From Paraliomyxa sp041600735 (GTDB lineage: Bacteria; Myxococcota_A; Polyangia; Nannocystales; Nannocystaceae), in assembly GCA_041600735.1 (NCBI GenBank), contig JBFIJN010000146.1, forward strand, positions 1 through 17,543: a DNA stretch of 17,543 bases. The letters are read 5' to 3'. Below the pieces are notes generated by a model. The model worked only from the letters and a program-made list of their open reading frames with translations. It had not been told where the DNA came from and did not search any database. Below, one piece after another: positions 6,677-13,321 of the stretch (positions within the stretch are counted from its first letter, which is position 1; each line of letters opens with the position of its first letter). A program made the position numbers and the translations under genes.

Positions 6677-7359
6677 CGGGCTGCGGGGACGAGTCGCAGC
6701 TCGCTCACCTCGAGCTGCCGCGCGACCGCATCGAACCCGGGGTACTCGGCCGTTTGCACGCGCTGGTCGACGATCTTCGGGTCGGCCCCACGTCGCAGTG
6801 AGCGGGTCAGCGAGTCGGCCAGTGAGTCCTTGCGCCTCAAGGCGGGAAAGCCGATCGAGGGGAGTCGCGCACTCCAGCGATCCCACAGCTCGCTCCACAT
6901 GGGGGGCTCGGTCTGGCGGGCCAGACGGACCACGTAGTCGGTCGCATAGGCCACCGCGAACGTGGGCACGAAGACGGTGACGGGATCGTGGCGCAGCCCC
7001 GCCCCATCGGATGTGGCGAGCGCGAAGGTGGGCGGCAGACCGAACCAGCCGCCGAGGAACGTCCAGCGCTCGGCGAGCGAGTCGTCGTCGCCCGAGGGCC
7101 ACCATGGGTTGGCCGCAAAGCGCTTCTCGATCGCAGGATCCACGCGATGCGCATCGAACAGCGTCTGTCCCAGCTCGCCGCCATGCATGGCCGAGGCGAT
7201 GCCGTTGCTGACCTGCTTGGCCTTGGCGATGAGGAAGGAGGCGAGCCCGGGGATGGCCGTGAACCGCTCCGTGTGGCGCGCGAGGCGGGTCAATTGTGGC
7301 CAATCGGGGAGCTCGAGGGTAGCGGCCCCATCGCGTCTGCCTTCGTGCTCGGCGCTCAC
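6673..7359 (-). CDS. Hypothetical protein, 228 residues
   Basis: I do not recognise this protein. The GTG at 7359 is chosen because GGAGAGG, a strong Shine-Dalgarno match, sits exactly 10 bases upstream. An ATG at 7383 is in frame but would translate that motif as rare AGA and GGA codons. The product is mixed alpha/beta without a signal peptide. It has a hydrophobic aromatic middle (FLGGWFGLPPTFALAT), a second hydrophobic stretch (VTVFVPTFAVAYATDYVV) and a charged C-terminus (LRRKDSLADSLTRSLRRG). It is likely cytoplasmic. A tandem 12-bp repeat lies just upstream (7388-7413). The frame remains open to 7545, but the extension has atypical composition and crosses the tRNA terminator. Confidence 0.65.
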   Translation of the reverse strand: MSAEHEGRRDGAATLELPDWPQLTRLARHTERFTAIPGLASFLIAKAKQVSNGIASAMHGGELGQTLFDAHRVDPAIEKRFAANPWWPSGDDDSLAERWTFLGGWFGLPPTFALATSDGAGLRHDPVTVFVPTFAVAYATDYVVRLARQTEPPMWSELWDRWSARLPSIGFPALRRKDSLADSLTRSLRRGADPKIVDQRVQTAEYPGFDAVARQLEVSELRLVPAAR

Positions 7360-7369
7360 GTGTCGGCGT

Positions 7370-7376
7370 CCTCTCC
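7370..7376 (-). promoter_or_regulatory. Ribosome binding site deciding the start at 7359
   Basis: On the minus strand GGAGAGG lies 10 bases before the GTG at 7359. It is one of the few clear Shine-Dalgarno sequences in the window and favours this start over the upstream ATG at 7383. Confidence 0.55.
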
Positions 7377-7387
7377 GGACCATCGCT

Positions 7388-7413
7388 GGTCCTGCAATAC
7401 CGGTCCTGCAATA
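7388..7413 (-). repeat. Two perfect 12-bp direct repeats upstream of the 6673-7359 gene
   Basis: GGTCCTGCAATA occurs at 7388-7399 and 7402-7413, a period of 14 bases. On the coding (minus) strand it reads TATTGCAGGACC twice, 29 to 54 bases before the GTG start. The position suggests tandem operator half-sites or a leader repeat. Confidence 0.7.
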
Positions 7414-7453
7414 AGTAGTGCGTGCGCAGAGCGAATTGACGACGACTCGTGCG

Positions 7454-7490
7454 AAAAAAAAACGCGCGATGGAAGCGCCGCCTTCCCGCG
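7454..7490 (-). terminator. Intrinsic terminator downstream of tRNA-Arg
   Basis: Read on the minus strand, CGCGGGAAG pairs with CTTCC-AT-CGCG, a 9-bp stem with a 2-base bulge and a 6-base loop. Two bases later comes an unbroken run of nine T (7454-7462), the longest T run in the window. It lies about 108 bases beyond the tRNA 3' end and 95 bases before the next minus-strand start, so it probably ends the tRNA transcript. Confidence 0.6.
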
Positions 7491-7598
7491 AGGCGTCAAG
7501 ACGAGCGGAACGCAACCGCAGCGATCGACCGCGGACCCGGGCCACGCAGCCGGAACCATCCCTTGCCGCGTCGCGCCTCCAGCGTCGCCGAATCTCGT

Positions 7599-7675
7599 TG
7601 GTGCGCCCGGAAGGACTCGAACCTCCGGCCCCCTGGTTCGAAGCCAGGTGCTCTATCCAGCTGAGCTACGGACGC
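7599..7675 (-). tRNA. tRNA-Arg, anticodon TCG, CCA encoded
   Basis: The minus strand folds into a full cloverleaf of 77 bases including the encoded CCA. The acceptor stem GCGTCCG pairs with CGGGCGC (one G-T), with discriminator A. The D-arm is GCTC/GAGC. The anticodon arm is CCTGG-CTTCGAA-CCAGG with anticodon TCG at 7639-7641. The five-base variable loop is GGGCC, and the T-arm is GGAGG-TTCGAGT-CCTTC. It reads CGA arginine codons. Many bacteria read CGA with an inosine-modified ACG tRNA instead, so a dedicated TCG species is worth noting. A promoter candidate lies at 7684-7712 and a terminator at 7454-7490, so it appears to be a single-gene unit. Confidence 0.96.
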
Positions 7676-7683
7676 GCCGCAAC

Positions 7684-7712
7684 TGAATACCAACTCCACT
7701 GCGGGGCGACAA
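7684..7712 (-). promoter_or_regulatory. Candidate promoter of tRNA-Arg
   Basis: On the minus strand TTGTCG (7707-7712) and TATTCA (7684-7689) are separated by exactly 17 bases. The -10 box ends 8 bases before the tRNA 5' end, leaving almost no leader. The -35 matches the consensus at 4 of 6 positions and the -10 at 3 of 6. It lies in the 52-base gap after the preceding gene's stop. Confidence 0.4.
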
Positions 7713-7727
7713 GCGCCCGGGCCACGG

Positions 7728-9494
7728 CTAGCGGAGCCGGTCGCCCCGCTCACCCCGGGGCCGCTTGCCGAACATCTCGCGGACCGCGTTGATCACGTCG
7801 GCGTCCAGCTCGGGTCGGGGGGCGTAGAACCACAGGACCTTCGGTTCGGCCCCGAGCGACGCGAGGACATCGGCCGTGGCCTCGACGCGGGACTTCGAGA
7901 GCAACGGGTCCTCTTGGTTTCCGCCAAGGATCACGGGCACGGTCCTCAGCGCACCCTCGTGGTGGAGCGAGGAGCGTAGCGGACCCAGGAGCGCACCCCC
8001 GATCGCGATCACGCCCGCGAAGTGGCCTCCGCGGCGCGCGGCGTAGTCGAGCACCACGCATGCCCCTTGCTGCTCGCCGCACAGCACCACCTGGTTGCTA
8101 GCCACGCCGAGCGTCTGGAGGCGTTCGAACACGGCGTCGAGCTGTTGGAGCGCCGAGGACAGCCAGGGCTCGTTGTCGCGGATGGGAGCATCGAAGCGGT
8201 GCGGGAACCAGCTGCGATCATCGGCCTGCACCGCCACGAAGGCTGGCTCCTCGAGTCCCTCGAACAGGCGCGCACCGGTCATCAGCATGCGCTCCGCCGT
8301 GTTGCCCTCGCCGTGCACGAGCACCACCACCTTGCGGGCGCGCTCGAGCGTGCGACCGCCGAGCGCGGCCTCGAGGGTTCCGTGGGGCGGACTGAAGGCC
8401 GAGAGCGCGGGCCAGCGTCGCGCGTCGACCGTAGGACGACGCCCGAGCCGCGCATCGTGCAGCAGCGCCTCGATCTGCGCGGCGGTGGGACGCCGCGGGT
8501 TGTCGAAGCGGGCCGCGGCCAGCGTGAGCGCGATCTGGCGCGCACCCTCGGTGGTGAGGCCGATGCGATCGAGCCGCGTGGGTGCATCGACGATGACCGC
8601 CAGGTCGAACAGCGCCGCCGCGGGATCACGGGTGCCGAGCGCTCGCCCCAGCGTCTGCGTGGCCCGGCGCGCAATCGCGGCGTTGAAGGCGATGACGTGG
8701 GGCAACAGCACCGCGTGCGTGTCGAGGTACGGCAGCCCGAGATCGCCGGCCACGAGGCGCGCGAGGTGGTGGTGCAGCGCGATCCCGGCGGAGCCGTGCA
8801 CGGTGGCGGCCTGGTAGGCGCCGCGCATCACGGTCGCCCGAACCTCGAGGTTGTTGGGCTCCTCGCAGGCGCGCGGGAGGTTGACGGCCAGGCGCGTGAT
8901 CGCGGACGAGGCCATCGCCTGGAGCCGCGCGCTGGTGGTGCTGGCGTAGAGCGAGTCGATCGCGTGGGCGAGCGCGGTGAACAGGCTGGCCGCGGTCACC
9001 TCGCGCGGCAGCCCCAGCGTGAGCGCGGGATCGTAGATGACGACGGTGGGTCGGACTCGATCCTCACGGCCGAAGATGGTCTGACCGCCCTCGCGAATCC
9101 CGAACGTGTCGGTCATCTCCGAGCCGGAGAACGTGGTGGGAATCGCGATGAACGGGCGGCTGCGCGAGAGCTGCGTTGCCTTGCCCAGCGCGGTTGCTGC
9201 GCCGCCGCCGATGGTGACGATCCCATCCGCGCCCATTGCGTCGAGACCGCGGGCGGCCTCGTCGACGCTCTCGCGCGGGGTGTGGCTACGCGCGACGGGC
9301 ACCATGCCCACCGCCCGGTCGGCGAGGAGCGCTACGGCGCGCTCCGCCAGCTCGTAGCGACCCGGCGTGCAGATCACCGCGACCCGACGCAACCCGAGCC
9401 GGCGCACGTGGTCGAGCATGGCGTCGGGCCACGCGCGACCGAAGCTCACTTGGCTTCCGTTGCGCGTCTCGTCGTAGATCGGAGTGGTCGGCAT
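7728..9494 (-). CDS. Maleylacetate reductase-like domain fused to a degenerate alpha/beta hydrolase
   Basis: The 588-residue protein has two domains. Residues 1-350 match maleylacetate reductases of the iron-alcohol-dehydrogenase superfamily: TIGGGAATALGKA (94-106) for the nucleotide, IAIPTTFSGSEMT (117-128), VIYDPALTLGLP (152-163), AHAID with H177, HHH at 241-243, and LDTHAVLLPH with H260. Such enzymes reduce maleylacetate to 3-oxoadipate with NAD(P)H in hydroxyquinol and chlorocatechol breakdown. Residues 385-575 match phospholipase/carboxylesterase-type hydrolases (VVVLVHGEGNTAERML, SWFPHRFDAPI, GALLGPL). In this half GxSxG reads G473-E-Q475-Q-G477, so the nucleophilic Ser is missing, and the usual GHE near the end reads R-P561-E, so the His is missing. 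D529 remains. The second domain is probably non-catalytic. No ring-cleaving dioxygenase gene is nearby. Confidence 0.85.
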   Translation of the reverse strand: MPTTPIYDETRNGSQVSFGRAWPDAMLDHVRRLGLRRVAVICTPGRYELAERAVALLADRAVGMVPVARSHTPRESVDEAARGLDAMGADGIVTIGGGAATALGKATQLSRSRPFIAIPTTFSGSEMTDTFGIREGGQTIFGREDRVRPTVVIYDPALTLGLPREVTAASLFTALAHAIDSLYASTTSARLQAMASSAITRLAVNLPRACEEPNNLEVRATVMRGAYQAATVHGSAGIALHHHLARLVAGDLGLPYLDTHAVLLPHVIAFNAAIARRATQTLGRALGTRDPAAALFDLAVIVDAPTRLDRIGLTTEGARQIALTLAAARFDNPRRPTAAQIEALLHDARLGRRPTVDARRWPALSAFSPPHGTLEAALGGRTLERARKVVVLVHGEGNTAERMLMTGARLFEGLEEPAFVAVQADDRSWFPHRFDAPIRDNEPWLSSALQQLDAVFERLQTLGVASNQVVLCGEQQGACVVLDYAARRGGHFAGVIAIGGALLGPLRSSLHHEGALRTVPVILGGNQEDPLLSKSRVEATADVLASLGAEPKVLWFYAPRPELDADVINAVREMFGKRPRGERGDRLR

Positions 9495-9568
9495 GAGCCA
9501 GGCGCTGCCTGTGGATCATCGCTCCGAGGTGCGCTCGGGGTCCAGCGACGTGGGATTTGCCAGAGCAT

Positions 9569-9600
9569 GACTCATGAGGTCGCACCTGGCCGCATGAGTC
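9569..9600. promoter_or_regulatory. Dyad in the divergent spacer, candidate operator
   Basis: GACTCATG (9569-9576) and CATGAGTC (9593-9600) are perfect inverted repeats separated by 16 bases. Inside them is a second dyad, AGGT-CGC-ACCT (9577-9587). CATGA also occurs at 9566-9570, giving three CATG cores. The dyad lies between the reductase-fusion start (9494) and the subtilase start (9668), where a shared regulator could bind. Confidence 0.45.
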
Positions 9601-9652
9601 GGTGGGCAAAGGGGCAGTGGCGCGCGCCCGTGCACGCTGCGCAGGGGCGGGC

Positions 9653-9658
9653 TATGAT
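9653..9658 (+). promoter_or_regulatory. Possible -10 box directly before the subtilase start
   Basis: TATGAT matches the -10 consensus at 5 of 6 positions and ends 9 bases before the ATG at 9668. No Shine-Dalgarno sequence lies between them. If it is used, the transcript would be leaderless or nearly so. The -35 position (GTGCAC, 9630-9635) is poor. Confidence 0.3.
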
Positions 9659-9667
9659 GGCGCCCAC

Positions 9668-11578
9668 ATGGCGAAATCGTACCTTCCCTTGCTTCGGCAC
9701 CGCGGCGCGATCGCGGGCGCGGGTCTGATGGCGCTGTCGACCTTCCTCGCGTTCCAGCATGGGTCGACCACCGACGAGGGTCTCGCGGCCGAGGACATCA
9801 CCCCACAGGTGGTGATGGAGATGGCGAGCGAGCTGGGGATCGATGCGACGCAGACCGGCGCGTGGTTGGTCGACTTCGTCGAGCCGGCCGACGGCGAAGG
9901 CGGCTCCGAGGAAGAAATCGCCCGCGTGGTGGCCGAGCTCCAGCAGCGCTTGGGGCCCGATGCGATCGCGTCGGCGGGCTTCTACAGCGAGGGCGAGCAC
10001 CTCTACCGCCTGCAGGGCACGCTGCTCTCGGCTTCTGCGCTGCTCGAGCATCCGCTCGTCGAGGGCGTGGAGCCGGAGATGTTCTATTCGCTGCCCGAGC
10101 GCGCTGCGTCGGCGGTCGATGGACCCGCGGCGAGCGCGGGCGATGATGACGACGACGACGACGACGATCTCCACGCCAGCAAGGGCCCCCGCCTGCACCC
10201 CGACGATCCGATGTTCGGGCTGCAGTGGCACATGGAGCAGATTCGCGCGCCCGAGGCGTGGATGATGGGCACCGGTGAGGGCGCCGTGGTGGCGGTCATC
10301 GACACCGGCGTCGCGTGGAAGGACGCCAAGGGCGTGCGCGCGCTGCCCGATCTCGCCGGAACCGGGTTCGTGGCCGGAGAGAGCTTCATCTCGGGCTTGC
10401 CCGACGGGCTCGACGACCACGCGCATGGCAGCCACGTGGCGGGGACGATCGCGCAGACCACCAACAACGGCATCGGGGTCACCGGAGTGGCCTTCGGCGC
10501 CAAGATCATGCCGCTCAAGGTGCTCAGCAAGGACGGGCGGGGCAGCGTGGGCGGCATTGCCAATGCGATCCGCTACGCCGCCGACAACGGCGCCCATGTG
10601 ATCAACATGAGCCTCGGCGGGCCGCTGCCCTCGAAGGTGCTGGCCAAGGCCATCGAGTACGCCCACGCCAAGGGCGTGACCACCGTGTGCGCCGCGGGCA
10701 ACGAGCGCCGCAGCAAGGTGGGTTACCCCGCGGCCAACAAGCATGCGGTCGCGGTCTCGGCGGTCGACTACGGCCGCGAGCTCACCTTCTACAGCAACTG
10801 GGGCAAGGCCATCGACGTGGCCGCGCCGGGCGGCGACACGCGCTCTGACAAGAACGGCGACGGCTTCCCCGACGGCGTGCTGCAGAACACCATCAAGATC
10901 CAAGATCCCACCGCCAACGACTATCTCTGGTTCCAGGGCACGTCGATGGCCTCGCCGCATGCGGCGGGCGTGGCCGCGCTCATCGTCGGGGCTGGCGTGA
11001 CCAACCCCGACGAGGTCGAGCGGATCATGAAGAAGACCGCGGTGCACCCCGGCAACGTCGAGTGGGACCAGCGCTACGGGGCTGGCATCATCGATGCGGC
11101 GGCCGCCGTCGAGGCGGCACAGGGCAACTACGCGGTGGAGCGCGGAGGGCTGCTGGGCTTGCTCGGGCTGCTGGGTCTGGGGGGCTTGGGAATCGCGGGG
11201 CTCGTGGGTCGGCGTCGCCGGTTCCTGAGCGTTGCGGGCCTGGGTGCGGGCGCGGTGATCGGCAGCGGCGTGCTCGGCGGCTCGCTCGCCTACGGCCTGG
11301 CCGGAAGCTTCGGCCCGCTGCTCGGCGGATGGGGCTCGCCGCTGTGGCTCTCGGCCGCAGTGCCCGCGGGCCTGGCCGCGGTGCTGCTCGGGGCCAAGCC
11401 GCTGCGGGGCGCGCTCGCCGGGCTCAGCCTGGGGTACGCCGCGCTCTTGGCCCACGGGGCGCTAGTCCTGCCCACGCTGCTCACCGGGCTGCCCGGCGGG
11501 CCGACCGTCGACCGGTTGTGGCTGGCGGGTAACGCCGTGCTCGCGCTGTGGCTCGCCCGCGCGATCAGCCGCAAGTGA
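9668..11578 (+). CDS. Subtilisin-family (S8) protease with C-terminal membrane domain
   Basis: This is a 636-residue protein. An N-terminal signal or anchor (about residues 10-30) precedes a prodomain-like segment (35-150). A run of nine Asp (159-167) follows, then the S8 catalytic domain (about 180-485). The triad is complete: D212 in VVAVIDTGV, H253 in HGSHVAGT and S426 in GTSMASPHAAG, with oxyanion N345 in CAAGNE. After residue 490 come about five hydrophobic segments (494-514, 519-548, 558-576, 581-606, 615-633). The first ends in RRRR, so the protease domain should face the periplasm and the basic cluster the cytoplasm. A poly-membrane tail is unusual for S8 enzymes. The frame is open back to a GTG at 9602, but the ATG at 9668 gives a proper signal. 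The next gene overlaps its stop codon. Confidence 0.9.
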   Translation: MAKSYLPLLRHRGAIAGAGLMALSTFLAFQHGSTTDEGLAAEDITPQVVMEMASELGIDATQTGAWLVDFVEPADGEGGSEEEIARVVAELQQRLGPDAIASAGFYSEGEHLYRLQGTLLSASALLEHPLVEGVEPEMFYSLPERAASAVDGPAASAGDDDDDDDDDLHASKGPRLHPDDPMFGLQWHMEQIRAPEAWMMGTGEGAVVAVIDTGVAWKDAKGVRALPDLAGTGFVAGESFISGLPDGLDDHAHGSHVAGTIAQTTNNGIGVTGVAFGAKIMPLKVLSKDGRGSVGGIANAIRYAADNGAHVINMSLGGPLPSKVLAKAIEYAHAKGVTTVCAAGNERRSKVGYPAANKHAVAVSAVDYGRELTFYSNWGKAIDVAAPGGDTRSDKNGDGFPDGVLQNTIKIQDPTANDYLWFQGTSMASPHAAGVAALIVGAGVTNPDEVERIMKKTAVHPGNVEWDQRYGAGIIDAAAAVEAAQGNYAVERGGLLGLLGLLGLGGLGIAGLVGRRRRFLSVAGLGAGAVIGSGVLGGSLAYGLAGSFGPLLGGWGSPLWLSAAVPAGLAAVLLGAKPLRGALAGLSLGYAALLAHGALVLPTLLTGLPGGPTVDRLWLAGNAVLALWLARAISRK

Positions 11579-12513
11579 TCGTGACCGACCTCGACGAGGA
11601 GATCACGGCGCTTCGCGCCGCCGTGCTCGCGCGCGACGAGACCGCCGCGGGCGAGCACCTCGCCACCATCGAGTCCGCGCTCGAGCGCATGAACCCGCTG
11701 CTGCGCGGCATGACCTACGCACACGTGAAATCGGTGCTCGGTCGACCGCGCGAGGCGGCCGCCGTGCTCGAGGACCTGCGCCAGCTCATGCCCGAGGACG
11801 GCATGCTCTGCTACCAGCTCGGCTGCTACCGCCGCGCCGCGGGAGAGCTCGACGAGGCCCTGATTGCGTTCACCCAGGCCACCGCGCTGGATCCTGCGCG
11901 GGTCGATGCGTGGCTCGAGCGCGGCAGCCTGCTCGACGCGCGTGGTGAGCCGCAGCAGGCGATCGAGGCCTATCGACACGCGATCCTGCGCGCACCCGCG
12001 CAGGTCGATGCTTGGCGCAACCTGGGCAACAGCCTCGCCGCGCTCGCGTGCTTCGACGAGGCGCTCGAGGCCTACCGCACCGCCTCACGCCTCGCGCCCG
12101 GCGATGCGACGCTCGCGTTCTTGATGGCCTCGGCGCATCAGGCCAAGGGCGACCTCGAGGCCGCGCACGCGCAGCTCCCCCCCGGGTGGGACGATCGAGC
12201 GCTGGAGGTGCGGGCGCAGGCCCACGGGGTGGATCTACGGGCTCGCTTCCATGCGTCGGCGCCGCGAGTGCCCGCGCTACGAGCCGCAGCCGAGCGCTTG
12301 CTGCACGTGGTGGCCCAGGAGCTCGCGGCCGGGCCGGTGCGCGCGTTTCCGTGGGCGCGCGAGTCAGTGTCGCCGCGCGAGCCGGCTTGGATCGTCCAGC
12401 AAGCCGAGTGGCTGCTGCTGTGCGACGGCGACGCGGTGCGCCCCGGACCGCATCGGTTCTTCGACGCGACGCGGGCGGTGCAAGACGCGGCTAGCGAGGC
12501 GAAGCCGGGCTGA
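11575..12513 (+). CDS. TPR-repeat protein coupled to the subtilase gene
   Basis: This is a 312-residue soluble protein. The GTG at 11575 overlaps the subtilase stop in the sequence GTGA, which suggests translational coupling; GTG 11581 is an alternative. The N-terminal 75 residues are helical. Three clear tetratricopeptide repeats follow (about 76-108, 110-142, 144-176) and a weaker fourth (178-202). They show the usual pattern of W/Y-L-G-L/A-Y and A-x-D-P, for example DEALIAFTQATALDPA and QQAIEAYRHAILRAPA. The C-terminal 110 residues are not recognised and contain FPWARESVSPREP and QAEWLLLCDGD. There is no signal peptide, so it is probably cytoplasmic. It may act as an adaptor on the cytoplasmic face of the protease. 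The last 23 bases overlap the convergent lipoprotein gene. Confidence 0.85.
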   Translation: MIVTDLDEEITALRAAVLARDETAAGEHLATIESALERMNPLLRGMTYAHVKSVLGRPREAAAVLEDLRQLMPEDGMLCYQLGCYRRAAGELDEALIAFTQATALDPARVDAWLERGSLLDARGEPQQAIEAYRHAILRAPAQVDAWRNLGNSLAALACFDEALEAYRTASRLAPGDATLAFLMASAHQAKGDLEAAHAQLPPGWDDRALEVRAQAHGVDLRARFHASAPRVPALRAAAERLLHVVAQELAAGPVRAFPWARESVSPREPAWIVQQAEWLLLCDGDAVRPGPHRFFDATRAVQDAASEAKPG

Positions 12514-13321
12514 TCTCGATGAGCGAGTAGTCCTCGATCGAGGGCCCCGAGCGGCCTTCGATCGCGAGCGAGGCGAGGCCGAGCTCGGGTGCAAAGCAGA
12601 AGGTCGTGCTCGACCCGTACATATGGGTGTCGGCATCGGTGCGGCACCACGCGCCGGTCGACTCTCGCTGCTCGATCTCGCGCGAAGAATCGAAGACGAA
12701 GCCGTCGTCCTCGAGCGTCTCCATGTGCGACTCGGGCTTGGGGCTCGCCGCGAGATAGGGCGGCGTGCCGACGAGCATGCGCGCCTCTTGCTCGGTCGGG
12801 GGGCTACCGACCAGCCATAGGCCGTCGACGCTCGCGAAGTAGCACCCGTCGAGGCCGGGCTCGATCTCGTCGACCTCTTGCTCGGGCCCGAGCGCACACA
12901 CGTGACACGAGGCGAGCGCAACCGTGCCGTCTGCGAGCGAGTATCGCGTGAGCGCCTCGGTCTCACACAGCAGCGTGCCGGAGAGCTCGAAGACCGAGCC
13001 CTCTTCGTCGTGGGTGTCGACCTCGAATGTCCACGAGTAGCTGCGGCGCGAGCCGGTGTCGAACAAGCCGTGCATCCACGCGGGCAGCGCGAGCACGTCG
13101 GGATCCGAGACGGGGGCACCGGGGGCCCGGCTGCGCCCGTTCGCGGCGGGTCCTTCCGTCGCGGCCTGTCCAGGCGTCGTGGTGGGCCCGGATCGAGCGC
13201 AGGCGAGCCCCCAGAGCGCCGCCAGCAGCAGGTGGCGGGTCGGCGGGCGGCGGCCGCTCGAGCGGTAGCAGGGCAGCAGGTGGCGCATCGTCGGGTGGCG
13301 CTTCAGCGGGCGGCGCTTCAT
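12491..13321 (-). CDS. Lipoprotein of unknown function, translationally coupled to pssA
   Basis: The 276-residue product starts at an ATG (13321) that overlaps the pssA stop as ATGA. A very basic n-region, a hydrophobic segment (about 31-40) and Cys41 in GLAC form a probable lipoprotein signal; an ATG at 13288 would shorten the unusually long n-region. A Pro/Thr/Gly linker follows, then a domain with six or more Cys residues (TLLCETE, ASCHVCALG, DGCYF, AWCRTD, TFCFAP) that could form disulfides in the periplasm. I do not recognise the family. As the last gene of the kinase-pssA-lipoprotein operon it may have an envelope role, but this is only context. The frame continues open to 13795, but that part is antisense to pssA. 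Confidence 0.75.
   Translation of the reverse strand: MKRRPLKRHPTMRHLLPCYRSSGRRPPTRHLLLAALWGLACARSGPTTTPGQAATEGPAANGRSRAPGAPVSDPDVLALPAWMHGLFDTGSRRSYSWTFEVDTHDEEGSVFELSGTLLCETEALTRYSLADGTVALASCHVCALGPEQEVDEIEPGLDGCYFASVDGLWLVGSPPTEQEARMLVGTPPYLAASPKPESHMETLEDDGFVFDSSREIEQRESTGAWCRTDADTHMYGSSTTFCFAPELGLASLAIEGRSGPSIEDYSLIEISPASPR

Noticed and set aside
7602..7675. tRNA as an integration site of a mobile island
   Set aside because: No integrase, att-like duplication of the tRNA 3' end or foreign-composition block is visible on either side in this window.
8022..9728. A 568-codon plus-strand frame
   Set aside because: It is antisense to the maleylacetate reductase fusion and shows no motif.
11140..11220. 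MYXO-CTERM-type sorting signal at the end of the subtilase domain (hydrophobic segment plus RRRR)
   Set aside because: No conserved Cys motif precedes the segment, and about four more hydrophobic segments follow, so it is not a C-terminal tripartite signal.
9572..11455. A 627-codon minus-strand frame
   Set aside because: It is antisense to the subtilase, whose triad residues are all in the plus frame.
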